A stretch of 64,000 nt of DNA from Gordonibacter sp. Marseille-P4307. Lineage in GTDB: Bacteria > Actinomycetota > Coriobacteriia > Coriobacteriales > Eggerthellaceae. The first letter of the stretch is position 1, and every line of letters begins with the position of its first letter. Location: the NCBI RefSeq assembly GCF_900604965.1, contig NZ_UWPD01000001.1, positions 1,194,642 to 1,258,641 of the forward strand, in the 5' to 3' direction. This document shows positions 55,709-64,000 of the stretch, piece by piece. Below the pieces are notes generated by a model. That model saw only the letters and a program-made list of their open reading frames with translations, searched no databases and was not told the origin of the DNA. The position numbers and the translations under genes were made by a program.

Positions 55709-57472
55709 GTGTCTGCAGCTTCCAACATCACCCATTTCACGACCGGCGAAATGCGCAAGGTTCATCATTCCTACCTGTGGCTGCGCTTTCTGTCGATCGC
55801 GTTCAGTCTGGCCGTTGTGGCCTTCACATCGCTTCCGGGTATCGTTTCGGCGGTGGTTTCCGACGGTTGGAGCGTATCGGGACCTTTCGCTTCGGGCTTC
55901 GAGATCGCAGCGGCGCTCGTTTTGTTCGCATTCGTGCTGGCGGCGGCATTCGCTGTTAACGTGATGGAGTATAACCGATTGCGCTACGCGTTCGACCAGG
56001 GGGAATTCTCTCTGCATTCGGGGATCTTGACGAAAAAGCGCGTGCATGTGCCCTACGCCAAGGTTCAGTCCGTCAATCACACCGCCACCGTTTTGCAGCG
56101 CGTCGCCGGTGTGTGCACGCTGCAGATCGAGACGGCGGGCGGAGCGGGCAACAAGGGCGTGAAGGTTCCTTATGTCAGCTTGGCCGATGCGGAGCGCATT
56201 CGCGAGGAGCTGTTCTTGCGCAAGGCGCTTGCCCTGGGTGCGGTTCCACCCTCTGCTGCGGGCGCTTTCGATCCCGCTGCTTCGGCCTCCGGCACTCCGG
56301 GCGCACCGGTGCGCGCCGACGCGGTCTCCGACGCGGCGCGTGCTCGGAATATCCTCGATCAGGCTACAAGCGATGTGAGCGATTGGCGCGGCGCTTGGGG
56401 AGGGGGAGCGGTCGGGTTGGAGCCGATCGTTGCGGAAGGCTCGCTTACGAACAGGCAGCTGGCTCTCTCCGTCCTCGCAAGTTCCGAATCCCAAGCGCTT
56501 GTTGTGCTTCTAGTCATCGTCGTGGGTGCGTGCGCGGTCGCGTCGTGGCTGGTTCATCCCGCCTTCATGCTGCTCGCCGTCGGATCGTCCCTATTGATGC
56601 TGTTCATCTGGGCCTGTATTCTCGTTGGGATTGCGGCGCGCTTCGCCGGGTTCAAGATGCGTCGCCGCGGATCGCGCATCGAGGTCGAGCACGGTCTGCT
56701 GCGGCGGGTGTTCAGCAGCATCGAGGTCGAACGCATTCAGTCGGTGAATGTCAGGCAGTCCTTCGTGCGCAAGTGCTTCGGATACTGCGAGCTGTCTTTG
56801 GGCCGCATCGACTCGGTGGATCTCGAGGAGGGGTCGAAGGGCTCTTCGTCGATGTCTCCAGGGGTGCTGGTCGTCCATCCGTTCCTGAAGCTTTCCGAGG
56901 CCTCGGTTCTTCTGGGAAAACTGCTTCCCGAATTCGAAGCCCGCGTTGATCGCCCGGTTTCCCATCGGGTTGCGCCGGTTGCTTTGCGTCGTGCGCTTAT
57001 CCGGGACTGTATCTGGAGAAACGTCGGGTTCTATGTTGCCGCGGGCGCGCTTGCCCTGGAGTCGATCTTGCGGGAGGCTCCCAACCATCTTTCCGTCGAT
57101 TATTACGGGGTCCTGGTCATTCAGGGGCTTGCGGTTGCCTGCTGGCTTGCGGTTGCGCTTGGTTTGGTCAAGACGGCGGTGGCGGCGGTAAACGCCGTCA
57201 TATGGACGAAAGAGTCGGGCATCGACTTCGGTTCGGGCCGTATCGCCATCCTGTCGGGCGGACTGCGCAGCTCGCTTACGATCTGCCCGAAGTCCAAGGT
57301 GCAGGATCTGAGGCTCGAGTCCAATCCGTTCCAACGGGCGGCGGGGGTGACCAGCGTGGTCGCCACAACGGCGGCGGGGGTGAGGCGTACCCGCGTGCGT
57401 TTGCGCGACCTGTCCGATGAAGATGGATTTGCCATGCTAAGCTGGTTCGCTGGCCGAGTGAAACCGAACTGA
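55709..57472 (+). CDS. Bacterial PH-domain membrane protein, YdbT-like
   Basis: 587 residues. Several membrane helices and three bPH2-type domains: near 95-160 (NRLRYAFDQGEFSLHSGIL, KKRVHVPYAKVQSVNHTATV), near 315-390 (RRGSRIEVEHGLLRRVFSSI, EVERIQSVNVRQSFVRKCFG) and near 490-580 (LRSSLTICPKSKVQDLRLES). A linker rich in Ala/Ser/Pro/Gly separates the first and second units. The start is GTG. The likely role is a membrane complex with the preceding YdbS-like protein, substrate unknown. Confidence 0.85.
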   Translation: MSAASNITHFTTGEMRKVHHSYLWLRFLSIAFSLAVVAFTSLPGIVSAVVSDGWSVSGPFASGFEIAAALVLFAFVLAAAFAVNVMEYNRLRYAFDQGEFSLHSGILTKKRVHVPYAKVQSVNHTATVLQRVAGVCTLQIETAGGAGNKGVKVPYVSLADAERIREELFLRKALALGAVPPSAAGAFDPAASASGTPGAPVRADAVSDAARARNILDQATSDVSDWRGAWGGGAVGLEPIVAEGSLTNRQLALSVLASSESQALVVLLVIVVGACAVASWLVHPAFMLLAVGSSLLMLFIWACILVGIAARFAGFKMRRRGSRIEVEHGLLRRVFSSIEVERIQSVNVRQSFVRKCFGYCELSLGRIDSVDLEEGSKGSSSMSPGVLVVHPFLKLSEASVLLGKLLPEFEARVDRPVSHRVAPVALRRALIRDCIWRNVGFYVAAGALALESILREAPNHLSVDYYGVLVIQGLAVACWLAVALGLVKTAVAAVNAVIWTKESGIDFGSGRIAILSGGLRSSLTICPKSKVQDLRLESNPFQRAAGVTSVVATTAAGVRRTRVRLRDLSDEDGFAMLSWFAGRVKPN

Positions 57473-57532
57473 AACCTCCTATCCTGTAGAATCGTGCGTA
57501 AGGGCAACGTTGAAGCGAGGAAAGAGGCTCCG

Positions 57533-58300
57533 ATGATCAAAGTCGCTGTCGCCGGATATGCGGGACGAATGGGAACGGCCGTGGTCGATGCGGTGGGGGC
57601 TGCCGACGATATGACGGTGGTCTGCGGCATCGATCCCAGTGCGCCCGCTCGGGACTTTCCCGTCTTCCCTGCGATTGACGAGGCGTTGTCGGCAAGCGAA
57701 TTCGATGTTCTCGTTGATTTCACCCAGCCCGCTTCGGTCTACGCGAATCTCAAGGCCGCGCTCGCGCAGGGCAGAGACTGCGTGGTGGGAACCACCGGCC
57801 TCACCGACGATCAGCTCGAAGAGCTTGCGGCGGGCGCTGCGGCGGGAGCGTGTCTGTTCTACGCGCCCAATTTCACGACGGGCGCAGTGCTCATGATGCA
57901 GTTCGCCCAGGCCGCTGCACCGTTTTTCCCCGAGGCCGAGGTCATTGAGTTCCATCACTGCAACAAAAAGGACGCTCCGTCCGGTACTGCCGTGCGCACG
58001 GCGCAGATGATCGCCGATGCCCGAGGCGGACGCGCGTCTGCGGCGCCGGGTCGCGAGACCGAGATGGAGGGCATGGAGGGCGCGCGCGGCGCCCTTGTCG
58101 CCGGCGTACCCGTTCACGCGGTGCGCTCGATGGGCTACGTCGCTTCGCAGGAAGTCGTTTTCGGTTCGATGGGGCAAACGCTCACGATTCGCCACGACTC
58201 GTGGGACCGTACCTCGTACATGCCCGGCGTCTTGCTGGGTATCCGCAGCGTTGCCGATCGAGAGGGCCTTATCGTCGGTCTTGAGAACTTTATGAGCTGA
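57533..58300 (+). CDS. dapB: 4-hydroxy-tetrahydrodipicolinate reductase
   Basis: 255 residues. It reduces the DapA product with NAD(P)H in lysine and meso-diaminopimelate synthesis. The dinucleotide site is VAVAGYAGRMG; VVGTTGLTDDQ and the catalytic/substrate motif FHHCNKKDAPSGTA are intact. It precedes dapA by 64 bases. Confidence 0.95.
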   Translation: MIKVAVAGYAGRMGTAVVDAVGAADDMTVVCGIDPSAPARDFPVFPAIDEALSASEFDVLVDFTQPASVYANLKAALAQGRDCVVGTTGLTDDQLEELAAGAAAGACLFYAPNFTTGAVLMMQFAQAAAPFFPEAEVIEFHHCNKKDAPSGTAVRTAQMIADARGGRASAAPGRETEMEGMEGARGALVAGVPVHAVRSMGYVASQEVVFGSMGQTLTIRHDSWDRTSYMPGVLLGIRSVADREGLIVGLENFMS

Positions 58301-58364
58301 TCTGCTTTCGGCAACCAGCTTTCCACTATCGCGTCATCAGCCATCGCCCATGATTGGAGAAGCC

Positions 58365-59255
58365 ATGTCAGACTCACCGTTCGGTCGCCTGATTACCGCC
58401 ATGATCACCCCGATGAGGGCCGATCTCGATCTCGATCTCGATCGTATGGGGGATTTTGCCGACCGGCTCATACGCGGGGGCAACGATTCCCTGTTGGTGT
58501 GCGGAACCACGGGCGAGAGCCCGACGGTGTTTTACCCGCAGAAGATCGAGGTTGTCAAGGCGGTGGTAAGCGCAACCGCCGGACGCGTTCCCGTCATCGC
58601 CAACGTCGGCGACAACTGCACGGTCGATACGGTCGATTTCGCCCGAGAAGTGGAGAAGCTCGGTGTGGACGGCCTTATGTGTGTGGTTCCCTACTACAAC
58701 AAACCTCCGCAAGAGGGTCTTTACCGCCACTTCCGCACCATCGCCGAGTCGGTGGATCTGCCCGTCATCCTGTACAACATCCCCGGCCGCTGCGTTACGA
58801 ACATGACCGCCCAGACCACTTTGCGTCTGGCGCACGACGTTGACAACATCGTTGCGATCAAGGAGGCGTCGGGCGATATGGCCCAGGTCGAAGCGATCTG
58901 CGCGGACGCGCCCTCTGGTTTCTGGGTGTATTCCGGAGACGATTCGGCAACTTATGACATCATGAGGCGCGGAGGCTACGGGGTTATCTCTACAATAGGC
59001 AACATCGCTCCCGATCGCATGAGCCGCATCGTCGGTCTGTGCGCTGCGGGGGAGTGGGAGCGCGCGAAAGAGGAAAACGACGCGTTGCTTCCCCTTATGG
59101 AGGGCCTGTTCGAGACCACTAATCCCATTTTGGTGAAAGAGGCGCTCAAGCTTTCAGGCTACCCTGTGGGCGGGGTGCGCCTGCCTCTGGTGGACGCGAC
59201 GCCCGAGCAAAGCCAACGTCTTGCGCATCTCATGCGAGAGGTCGGTGTTTTGTAG
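58365..59255 (+). CDS. dapA: 4-hydroxy-tetrahydrodipicolinate synthase
   Basis: 296 residues. It condenses pyruvate with aspartate semialdehyde. The Schiff-base Lys is in IVAIKEASGD, the Tyr in PVILYNIPGR, and the GTTGE motif and YYNKPPQEGLYRHF are present. The ATG has GGAG seven bases upstream. Its 5' end contains a short in-frame CGATCT repeat (Asp-Leu pairs). It is followed by the multi-hairpin region before rnj. Confidence 0.96.
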   Translation: MSDSPFGRLITAMITPMRADLDLDLDRMGDFADRLIRGGNDSLLVCGTTGESPTVFYPQKIEVVKAVVSATAGRVPVIANVGDNCTVDTVDFAREVEKLGVDGLMCVVPYYNKPPQEGLYRHFRTIAESVDLPVILYNIPGRCVTNMTAQTTLRLAHDVDNIVAIKEASGDMAQVEAICADAPSGFWVYSGDDSATYDIMRRGGYGVISTIGNIAPDRMSRIVGLCAAGEWERAKEENDALLPLMEGLFETTNPILVKEALKLSGYPVGGVRLPLVDATPEQSQRLAHLMREVGVL

Positions 59256-59279
59256 AGAGTTTGTTTGACCGGGTTTGAA

Positions 59280-59385
59280 GCACCGTAACGGTGCAATGAG
59301 ATAGAAAGGCCGCGTAAGGCGGCGAAGATCCCTCCCGTGAGGAGGGAACGGCGAGAAGAGAGGCCCGAAGCGGGGCTTCTCTTTT
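59280..59385 (+). ncRNA. Multi-hairpin RNA region between dapA and rnj
   Basis: Four stems follow in 106 bases: GCACCG-TAA-CGGTGC (59280-59294); GCCGC-GTAAG-GCGGC (59309-59323); TCCCTCC-CGTGA-GGAGGGA (59329-59347); and an 11-pair terminator-like stem (59356-59383). The linkers are purine-rich (AATGAGATAGAAAG, GAAGATC, ACGGCGAGAAG). rnj starts 25 bases after the last stem, leaving no room for a promoter. It matches no riboswitch class that I can recall. It may be an rnj leader attenuator or a dapA 3' UTR. Confidence 0.5.
59356..59385 (+). terminator. Terminator-like stem before rnj
   Basis: AAGAGAGGCCC pairs with GGGCTTCTCTT (one G-T pair), loop GAAGCG, followed by TT. It could end dapA transcripts or act as a switch for rnj. 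Confidence 0.65.
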
Positions 59386-59409
59386 CGTGCGTTGACCAAC
59401 GGAGTGACT

Positions 59410-61314
59410 ATGGAGCAAAACGAAAAGAAGCCGCGCCGCGCGAAGGCGGTTGCGCCGCGTGACGACGAGCGCAAATCCGCCTCTCCCGCCGCGCTGCGCG
59501 AAGGTGCTGCGAGGACCGCGCGCAAACCGCGCGCGTCGCGCAATTCCAATAACAAAGCGGCCAAGGCCGCCGTGGCGAAACGCGCGACGGCGCGTGCCAG
59601 GGGTGCCGATCAGCTGAAGAGCCGCACCCCTAAGCGGACGGGTTCGACCGACAAGAACCCCCGCTCGACGATGAAGATCATTCCTCTGGGCGGTTTGGAC
59701 GCCATCGGAAAGAACATGACCGTGTTCGAGTGCGACGGCGACATGATCCTCGACGATGCCGGACTGATGTTTCCCGACGACGATCATCCGGGCATCGACC
59801 TCATCCTTCCCGACTACACCTACGTGTTGGAGAATGCGCATCGTTTGAAGGGCATCTTCATCACGCACGGCCACGAAGACCACACCGGGTCTTTGCCCTA
59901 CCTGTACAAAGACCTCGACCGTCCCGTTCCCATCTACGGAACCAAGCTCACACTGGGACTCATCGAGGGCAAGTTCGCCGAGCACCGCATCAAGAATGCC
60001 AAGCTGGTGGAAATCAAACCGGGCGATTGCGTGAAGCTTGGCTGCATAGAAGCCGAGTTCTTCGCCGTGAACCACTCCATTCCCGGTTCGGTGGGCATTT
60101 TCTACCAGACTCCTGCGGGCAACGTCTTGCACACGGGCGACTTCAAGCTCGACCAGTCGCCCGTTGACGGGGTCCATACCGATTTCGCTGCGCTGTCGCG
60201 CTACAACGAGATCGGTGTCGATCTCATGCTGTCGGATTCCACCAACTCGATGAACAACACGTTCACCCCTTCCGAATCGGAGGTGGGAAAAGCGCTTACG
60301 CCCATCATCGCCCAGGCGAAGGGCCGCGTCATCGTCGCGTCGTTTGCAAGTCATATCCATCGTCTCCAGCAGATTTGCGATGCGGCAGTCGCCAACGGGC
60401 GCAAGGTGGTCGTCACGGGTCGCTCTATGATCCAGAACACCGAGATCGCGCGTCGTTTGGGTTACCTCAAGATCAACGACGAGGACCTGGTGGACGCATA
60501 CGATCTGAAGGGCATTCCGCCCGAGAAGATCGTGGTCATGTGCACCGGTTCGCAGGGAGAGCCCCTTTCGGCGCTTTCACGTATTGCGGGAGGCAGTCAC
60601 AAAACGGTCAGCATCGAAGAGGGAGACACGGTCATCATTTCGGCCACTCCGGTTCCCGGCAACGAGAAGGCCGTCACGCGCATTGTGAACATGCTGGCCA
60701 AGATTGGCGCCGATGTGTACGACAAGCGCCGCGCACTCGTGCATGTTTCGGGCCATGCGAGTGCCGAAGAGCTCAAGATCGTCTTGAGTATCGTGCGCCC
60801 CGTCCACTTTATGCCCGTGCATGGAGAAGCGACCCATCTGCGCGCCCATGCCAAGCTGGCCGAAGCGACGGGGGTCGATCCCAAAAACGTCTTCATCCTG
60901 GAAAACGGGGAGAGCCTCGAGCTCACCGCGCGCGGGGTGAAGTTCGGCGAGACCGTTCAGAGCGGCGTTGTGTTCGTGGACGGCCTGTCGGTGGGCGATA
61001 CGTCGCAGGTTGTCTTGGATGACCGTTCTCAGCTGGCTTCCCAAGGCTTTGCTGCGGTCGCGGCCGCCGTTTCGTACAAAAGCAAGAAGATCTGCGGCGA
61101 GGTTCTGGTGGAAATGCGCGGCATCACCGGCGGGGACGATCCGTACCTGGTCGAGGAAGCAGTGCGCTGCGTTACCGGTTCGCTGAAAAAGCAACTTGAA
61201 AAGGGCGGGAAGGATGCCGAGCTCAAGCGGGCGGCGTGCGATTCCCTCCTGTCGGTTCTGTGGGAGCGAACCAAGCAGCGTCCCATGGTCGTTACGAGCA
61301 TTTTAGATATTTAA
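59410..61314 (+). CDS. rnj: Ribonuclease J with basic N-terminal extension
   Basis: 634 residues; actinobacterial RNase J is usually about 560. It is an endo- and 5'-to-3' exoribonuclease of the beta-CASP metallo-beta-lactamase family. The metal site is FITHGHEDHTGSLPY; further motifs are LHTGDFKLDQ, LSDSTN, the beta-CASP SFASHIHRLQQ, and HVSGHASAEELK with MPVHGE. Residues 1-87 are an Arg/Lys/Ala-rich, low-complexity extension preceding the core start MKIIPLGGLDAIGKNM. GGAG lies near the ATG. The dapA-rnj-ftsK order is common in actinobacteria. Confidence 0.94.
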   Translation: MEQNEKKPRRAKAVAPRDDERKSASPAALREGAARTARKPRASRNSNNKAAKAAVAKRATARARGADQLKSRTPKRTGSTDKNPRSTMKIIPLGGLDAIGKNMTVFECDGDMILDDAGLMFPDDDHPGIDLILPDYTYVLENAHRLKGIFITHGHEDHTGSLPYLYKDLDRPVPIYGTKLTLGLIEGKFAEHRIKNAKLVEIKPGDCVKLGCIEAEFFAVNHSIPGSVGIFYQTPAGNVLHTGDFKLDQSPVDGVHTDFAALSRYNEIGVDLMLSDSTNSMNNTFTPSESEVGKALTPIIAQAKGRVIVASFASHIHRLQQICDAAVANGRKVVVTGRSMIQNTEIARRLGYLKINDEDLVDAYDLKGIPPEKIVVMCTGSQGEPLSALSRIAGGSHKTVSIEEGDTVIISATPVPGNEKAVTRIVNMLAKIGADVYDKRRALVHVSGHASAEELKIVLSIVRPVHFMPVHGEATHLRAHAKLAEATGVDPKNVFILENGESLELTARGVKFGETVQSGVVFVDGLSVGDTSQVVLDDRSQLASQGFAAVAAAVSYKSKKICGEVLVEMRGITGGDDPYLVEEAVRCVTGSLKKQLEKGGKDAELKRAACDSLLSVLWERTKQRPMVVTSILDI

Positions 61315-61390
61315 GCTGCTGAAACGGAGTTTTTGCCGTAGCATTGCCCTCGCGAACGCAGCGTAAACGATCACACTGAAGGAGATGGGC

Positions 61391-63835
61391 GTGGCGAAAC
61401 CGTCGTCGCTTAAGAACACCGGCAAACCGGCGGCGCGTCCGAAAGCGCGCGCCGCGGCACCCCAGGAGAAGGCGGCCCGCAAAGCGGCCGCCTCTTCGCG
61501 CGCCCGCGTACCGGAGCCCGAATTAGCTCCGGTTTTGGAAGAGCGCGCCCGCCGCGACATCGCCGGCATCTCCTTCATCGTGCTGGGCGTCGCTTTTCTG
61601 CTGGTGGCGCTTATCCCTGGATCGGCGGTCGTCACCACGGCGCTGTCGACGGTCGTCAAGCTGCTCATCGGCGTAGGATCCTATCTGCTTCCCCTGCTTC
61701 TGTTCGTGGTGGGCACGTGCTTTCTCGTGCGCATCGACAACGGACGGGTTCCGGCGCGCCTTGCGATCGGTCTGGGGATCATCTTTTTCGCGCTGCTCGT
61801 GATCCTCTCTTTGTTCACGCCCTACCTGGCAACCGACGGAGCCGTTCCCAGTCTGATGTTCGATGAGAGCCAGCTGAAGGCTCGGGGCGGCTATCTGGGT
61901 GCCGGGATAGCCTGGGCGGGTCTGAATTTCTTGGGCTTTCCCGTCTCGCTTGTCATCATGGTGGGCGTGGTGCTTATCGGCTTGGCCGTGATCGGCCTGT
62001 CCGCCTCGCGCCTTATCGAGCGCGTCTGCGAGAAGGGCCGTTCGCTGCGCAGGGGCGACGACGACGATGCAGTGGTGCCTGCGGCTCCCTTCGCGACCGC
62101 GCGGATGGCGGCGCCTTCGGTGGAAGGAGAGCCCACGCGCGCGCTGGATCGGCCTTCGGCCGATGCGGTTCGCGAGCAGATGGTTCCCGCTCCCGATTCT
62201 CGCGCCCTGCTCGAACAGGCTTTGGGAAGCAGGCGGTCGAGCGCTTCGGGCAGGGCGTCTACCGGCGCCCTCACGCGTCGTCTGGGGCAGGCCGAATCCC
62301 AACCCGCTGCCACCAAGCCGCTGGCGAAAAGACCGTCCGCACCGGGGTCCGCGTCGGGTCCGAAGCCTCAGGATGGATTCGAGCTTCCCGCGATGGATCT
62401 GCTCAAGGTCAGCAAGAAAACCAAGAAGTCCCAGGCGTTTGCCGCAGAGTTGGCCGATACCGCCGCTCGTTTGCAACGGACGCTCGAGGACTTCGGCATT
62501 ATGGCTACGGTGGTCGATTGGATTGCCGGCCCGACGGTCACCCTGTTCGAAGTCGATCTTCCCGCAGGCGTTCGCGTCAACCGAATCACGAACCTCGGCG
62601 ACGACATCGCGCTTGCCCTGGCGGCACCCGGCGTGCGCATCTTCGCGCCCATCCCCGGCACGCACTACGTGGGCATCGAGGTTCCCAACATCACCCGCGA
62701 AAACGTCTTGCTGGGCGATATCTTGAAGGAGGCCAAGGGAGGCCCGCTCGAGGTGGCGATAGGAAAAGACGTCGAGGGCCGCCCCATCGTGTCGGATCTG
62801 GCCAAGATGCCCCATCTGCTTATCGGCGGCACTACCGGCTCGGGCAAGTCGGTGGGCATCAACTCCATGATCATGTCCATGCTCATGCGCGCCACCCCCT
62901 CCGAAGTCCGCTTCATCATGATCGATCCCAAACGCGTCGAGTTCACGCCCTACAACGGCATTCCGCACCTCTACGTGCCCGTGGTTACCGAGCCCAAGGA
63001 AGCGGCCAGCGCGCTTTCCTGGGGCGTTGCCGAGATGGAGCGGCGCCTCAAGGTGTTTTCGAAGGTGGGCGCCCGCAATATCGGGCAGTACAACGACAAG
63101 GTTCAGTCGGGCCAGGTCGATGCCGAAGAGTTCGAAGAGCTTCCCTATATCGTCATCATCATCGACGAGCTGGCCGACCTCATGATGAACGTCGGCAAAG
63201 AGGTGGAGTTCTCCATCAGCCGCATCGCCCAGCTCGCCCGCGCTGCCGGCATCCATCTTATCGTGGCGACGCAGCGGCCCTCGGCAAACGTGGTGACGGG
63301 CCTCATCAAGGCGAACATCACGAACCGCATGTCGTTCAACGTCGCTTCGGGACTTGACAGCCGTGTCATCCTCGATACGGCCGGCGCCGAGAGCCTTATC
63401 GGCAACGGCGATCTGCTGCTGTCCAAACCCGAGTTCGCCAAGCCCGTCCGCATCCAGGGCTGCTATGTGGGCGAGGACGAGATCGCATCGGTGGTCGAGG
63501 CGATCAAGGCTCAAGGCGAGCCCGAGTACCACAACGACATCCTCAAAACCAACCTCATCACGCTTGGGGCGTCCCAGCCCGATGGATCGGGCGGATCGGC
63601 CGAAGATGACGATCCTTTGATCTGGGATGCCGCCGAAATCGTGGTGGCAACCGGTATGGGTTCGACCTCGAACATCCAGCGCAAGCTGAAAGTTGGCTAT
63701 TCGCGTGCCGGACGTATAATGGACATGCTCGAGGAAAAGGGCGTCGTCGGCCCCGCGAATGGCAGCAAGCCGCGCGACGTGCTGGTCGATGCGATGGAGC
63801 TTGAAACACTCAAGGCGTTCGAGCAGAACGACTAG
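61391..63835 (+). CDS. ftsK: DNA translocase FtsK/SpoIIIE
   Basis: 814 residues. It pumps chromosomal DNA through the division septum. A basic start (Ala/Lys/Arg-rich) precedes four to five membrane helices (about 55-205), then a variable Pro/Ala/Ser linker. The motor domain has LIGGTTGSGKSVGINSMI (Walker A) and YIVIIIDELADLMM (Walker B). The C-terminal gamma winged helix (GSTSNIQRKLKVGYSRAGRI) reads KOPS/SRS-type DNA sites. I prefer GTG at six bases from AAGGAG to the ATG directly abutting it. Confidence 0.95.
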   Translation: MAKPSSLKNTGKPAARPKARAAAPQEKAARKAAASSRARVPEPELAPVLEERARRDIAGISFIVLGVAFLLVALIPGSAVVTTALSTVVKLLIGVGSYLLPLLLFVVGTCFLVRIDNGRVPARLAIGLGIIFFALLVILSLFTPYLATDGAVPSLMFDESQLKARGGYLGAGIAWAGLNFLGFPVSLVIMVGVVLIGLAVIGLSASRLIERVCEKGRSLRRGDDDDAVVPAAPFATARMAAPSVEGEPTRALDRPSADAVREQMVPAPDSRALLEQALGSRRSSASGRASTGALTRRLGQAESQPAATKPLAKRPSAPGSASGPKPQDGFELPAMDLLKVSKKTKKSQAFAAELADTAARLQRTLEDFGIMATVVDWIAGPTVTLFEVDLPAGVRVNRITNLGDDIALALAAPGVRIFAPIPGTHYVGIEVPNITRENVLLGDILKEAKGGPLEVAIGKDVEGRPIVSDLAKMPHLLIGGTTGSGKSVGINSMIMSMLMRATPSEVRFIMIDPKRVEFTPYNGIPHLYVPVVTEPKEAASALSWGVAEMERRLKVFSKVGARNIGQYNDKVQSGQVDAEEFEELPYIVIIIDELADLMMNVGKEVEFSISRIAQLARAAGIHLIVATQRPSANVVTGLIKANITNRMSFNVASGLDSRVILDTAGAESLIGNGDLLLSKPEFAKPVRIQGCYVGEDEIASVVEAIKAQGEPEYHNDILKTNLITLGASQPDGSGGSAEDDDPLIWDAAEIVVATGMGSTSNIQRKLKVGYSRAGRIMDMLEEKGVVGPANGSKPRDVLVDAMELETLKAFEQND

Positions 63836-63856
63836 GCGAAAAAGGAGCGTTGAACC

Positions 63857-64000
63857 GTGTCGAAGAAATCTTCCGGAGCCGTGCTGCGCGAAGCGCGCGA
63901 GCGCCAGGGGCTCGACCTCGCCACAGTGGCCCGTCGTTTGCGCATCCGCGCCGATATCCTGCGTTCTATCGAGGGCGGTGACTTCTCGGTGATGCCCCCG
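63857..64000 (+). CDS. RodZ-like helix-turn-helix protein, 5' part only
   Basis: 48 codons are visible before the window ends. The sequence GAVLREARERQGLDLATVAR, RLRIRADILRSIEGGDFSVM is the N-terminal Xre-type domain of RodZ-like cytoskeletal proteins. The start is GTG with AAAGGAG nine bases upstream, 21 bases after ftsK. Membrane and C-terminal domains cannot be checked, so a plain Xre regulator is possible. Confidence 0.75.
   Translation, partial: MSKKSSGAVLREARERQGLDLATVARRLRIRADILRSIEGGDFSVMPP

Noticed and set aside
58417-58444. CGATCT repeats at the start of dapA as a phase-variable tract
   Set aside because: Only about three copies, in frame, and in an essential-pathway gene. Too short to suggest variation.
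61523-63532. 669-codon frame antisense to ftsK
   Set aside because: Same shadow effect; no family features.

Overview
The window looks like a stretch of chromosome from a high-G+C Gram-positive of class Coriobacteriia (Actinomycetota), probably an Eggerthellaceae-type gut or oral organism. The evidence is a mycobacterial-type integration host factor (mIHF) in the actinobacterial order pyrF-mihF-gmk-rpoZ, a secreted protein with a CWB2 cell-wall-binding repeat, a membrane pyrophosphatase, and GTG/TTG starts behind strong Shine-Dalgarno sites. Genus assignment would need a database search. Almost everything is dense housekeeping sequence, mostly on the + strand.

Layout. 1-1456 (-): N-terminal part of a secreted CWB2 protein with its own promoter and a palindrome. 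1687-10613: pgsA, then the rimP-nusA-rnpM-infB-rbfA-nrnA-truB-ribF translation/RNA operon behind a leader that can form alternative hairpins. 10786-12903: hppA behind a large hairpin. 12988-14759 (-): a phosphodiesterase and a dNTPase. 14896-20793: a small membrane protein, dnaG, def, fmt and rsmB. 20979-21950: glpX.

22187-25700 is the one clearly foreign region. An A-rich gene for a 708-residue coiled-coil, LPXTG-anchored surface protein is flanked by broken IS3, IS256 and IS30 transposase pieces. The island ends directly upstream of the pyrimidine operon (pyrR-pyrB-pyrC-pyrK-pyrD-pyrF, 25925-31385), which has a recognisable PyrR-type attenuator leader.

31582-38235: mihF, gmk, rpoZ, thiI, comEA, comEC and holA. 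38315-38827 (-): rpsT with a long C-terminal extension. 39131-49700: lepA, a small membrane protein, dus, hemW, hrcA (behind a CIRCE-like operator), dnaJ, mtaB, phoH, ybeY, dgkA and era. 49817-55055: an orphan PASTA-domain protein, recO, rpsO and pnp. 55193-64000: two bacterial PH-domain membrane proteins, dapB, dapA, a multi-hairpin RNA region, rnj, ftsK and the start of a RodZ-like gene.

The genes form coherent blocks for translation initiation and ribosome maturation, de novo pyrimidine synthesis, DNA uptake, heat-shock control, RNA decay, and lysine/diaminopimelate synthesis. No complete phage, CRISPR array, toxin-antitoxin module, tRNA or rRNA was seen. I did not find a convincing new multi-gene system. 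The most unusual items are the surface-protein island, several structured leader RNAs (before rimP, hppA, rpsO and rnj), a kinase-less PASTA protein, and an A+T-rich, TTA-containing patch inside comEC.
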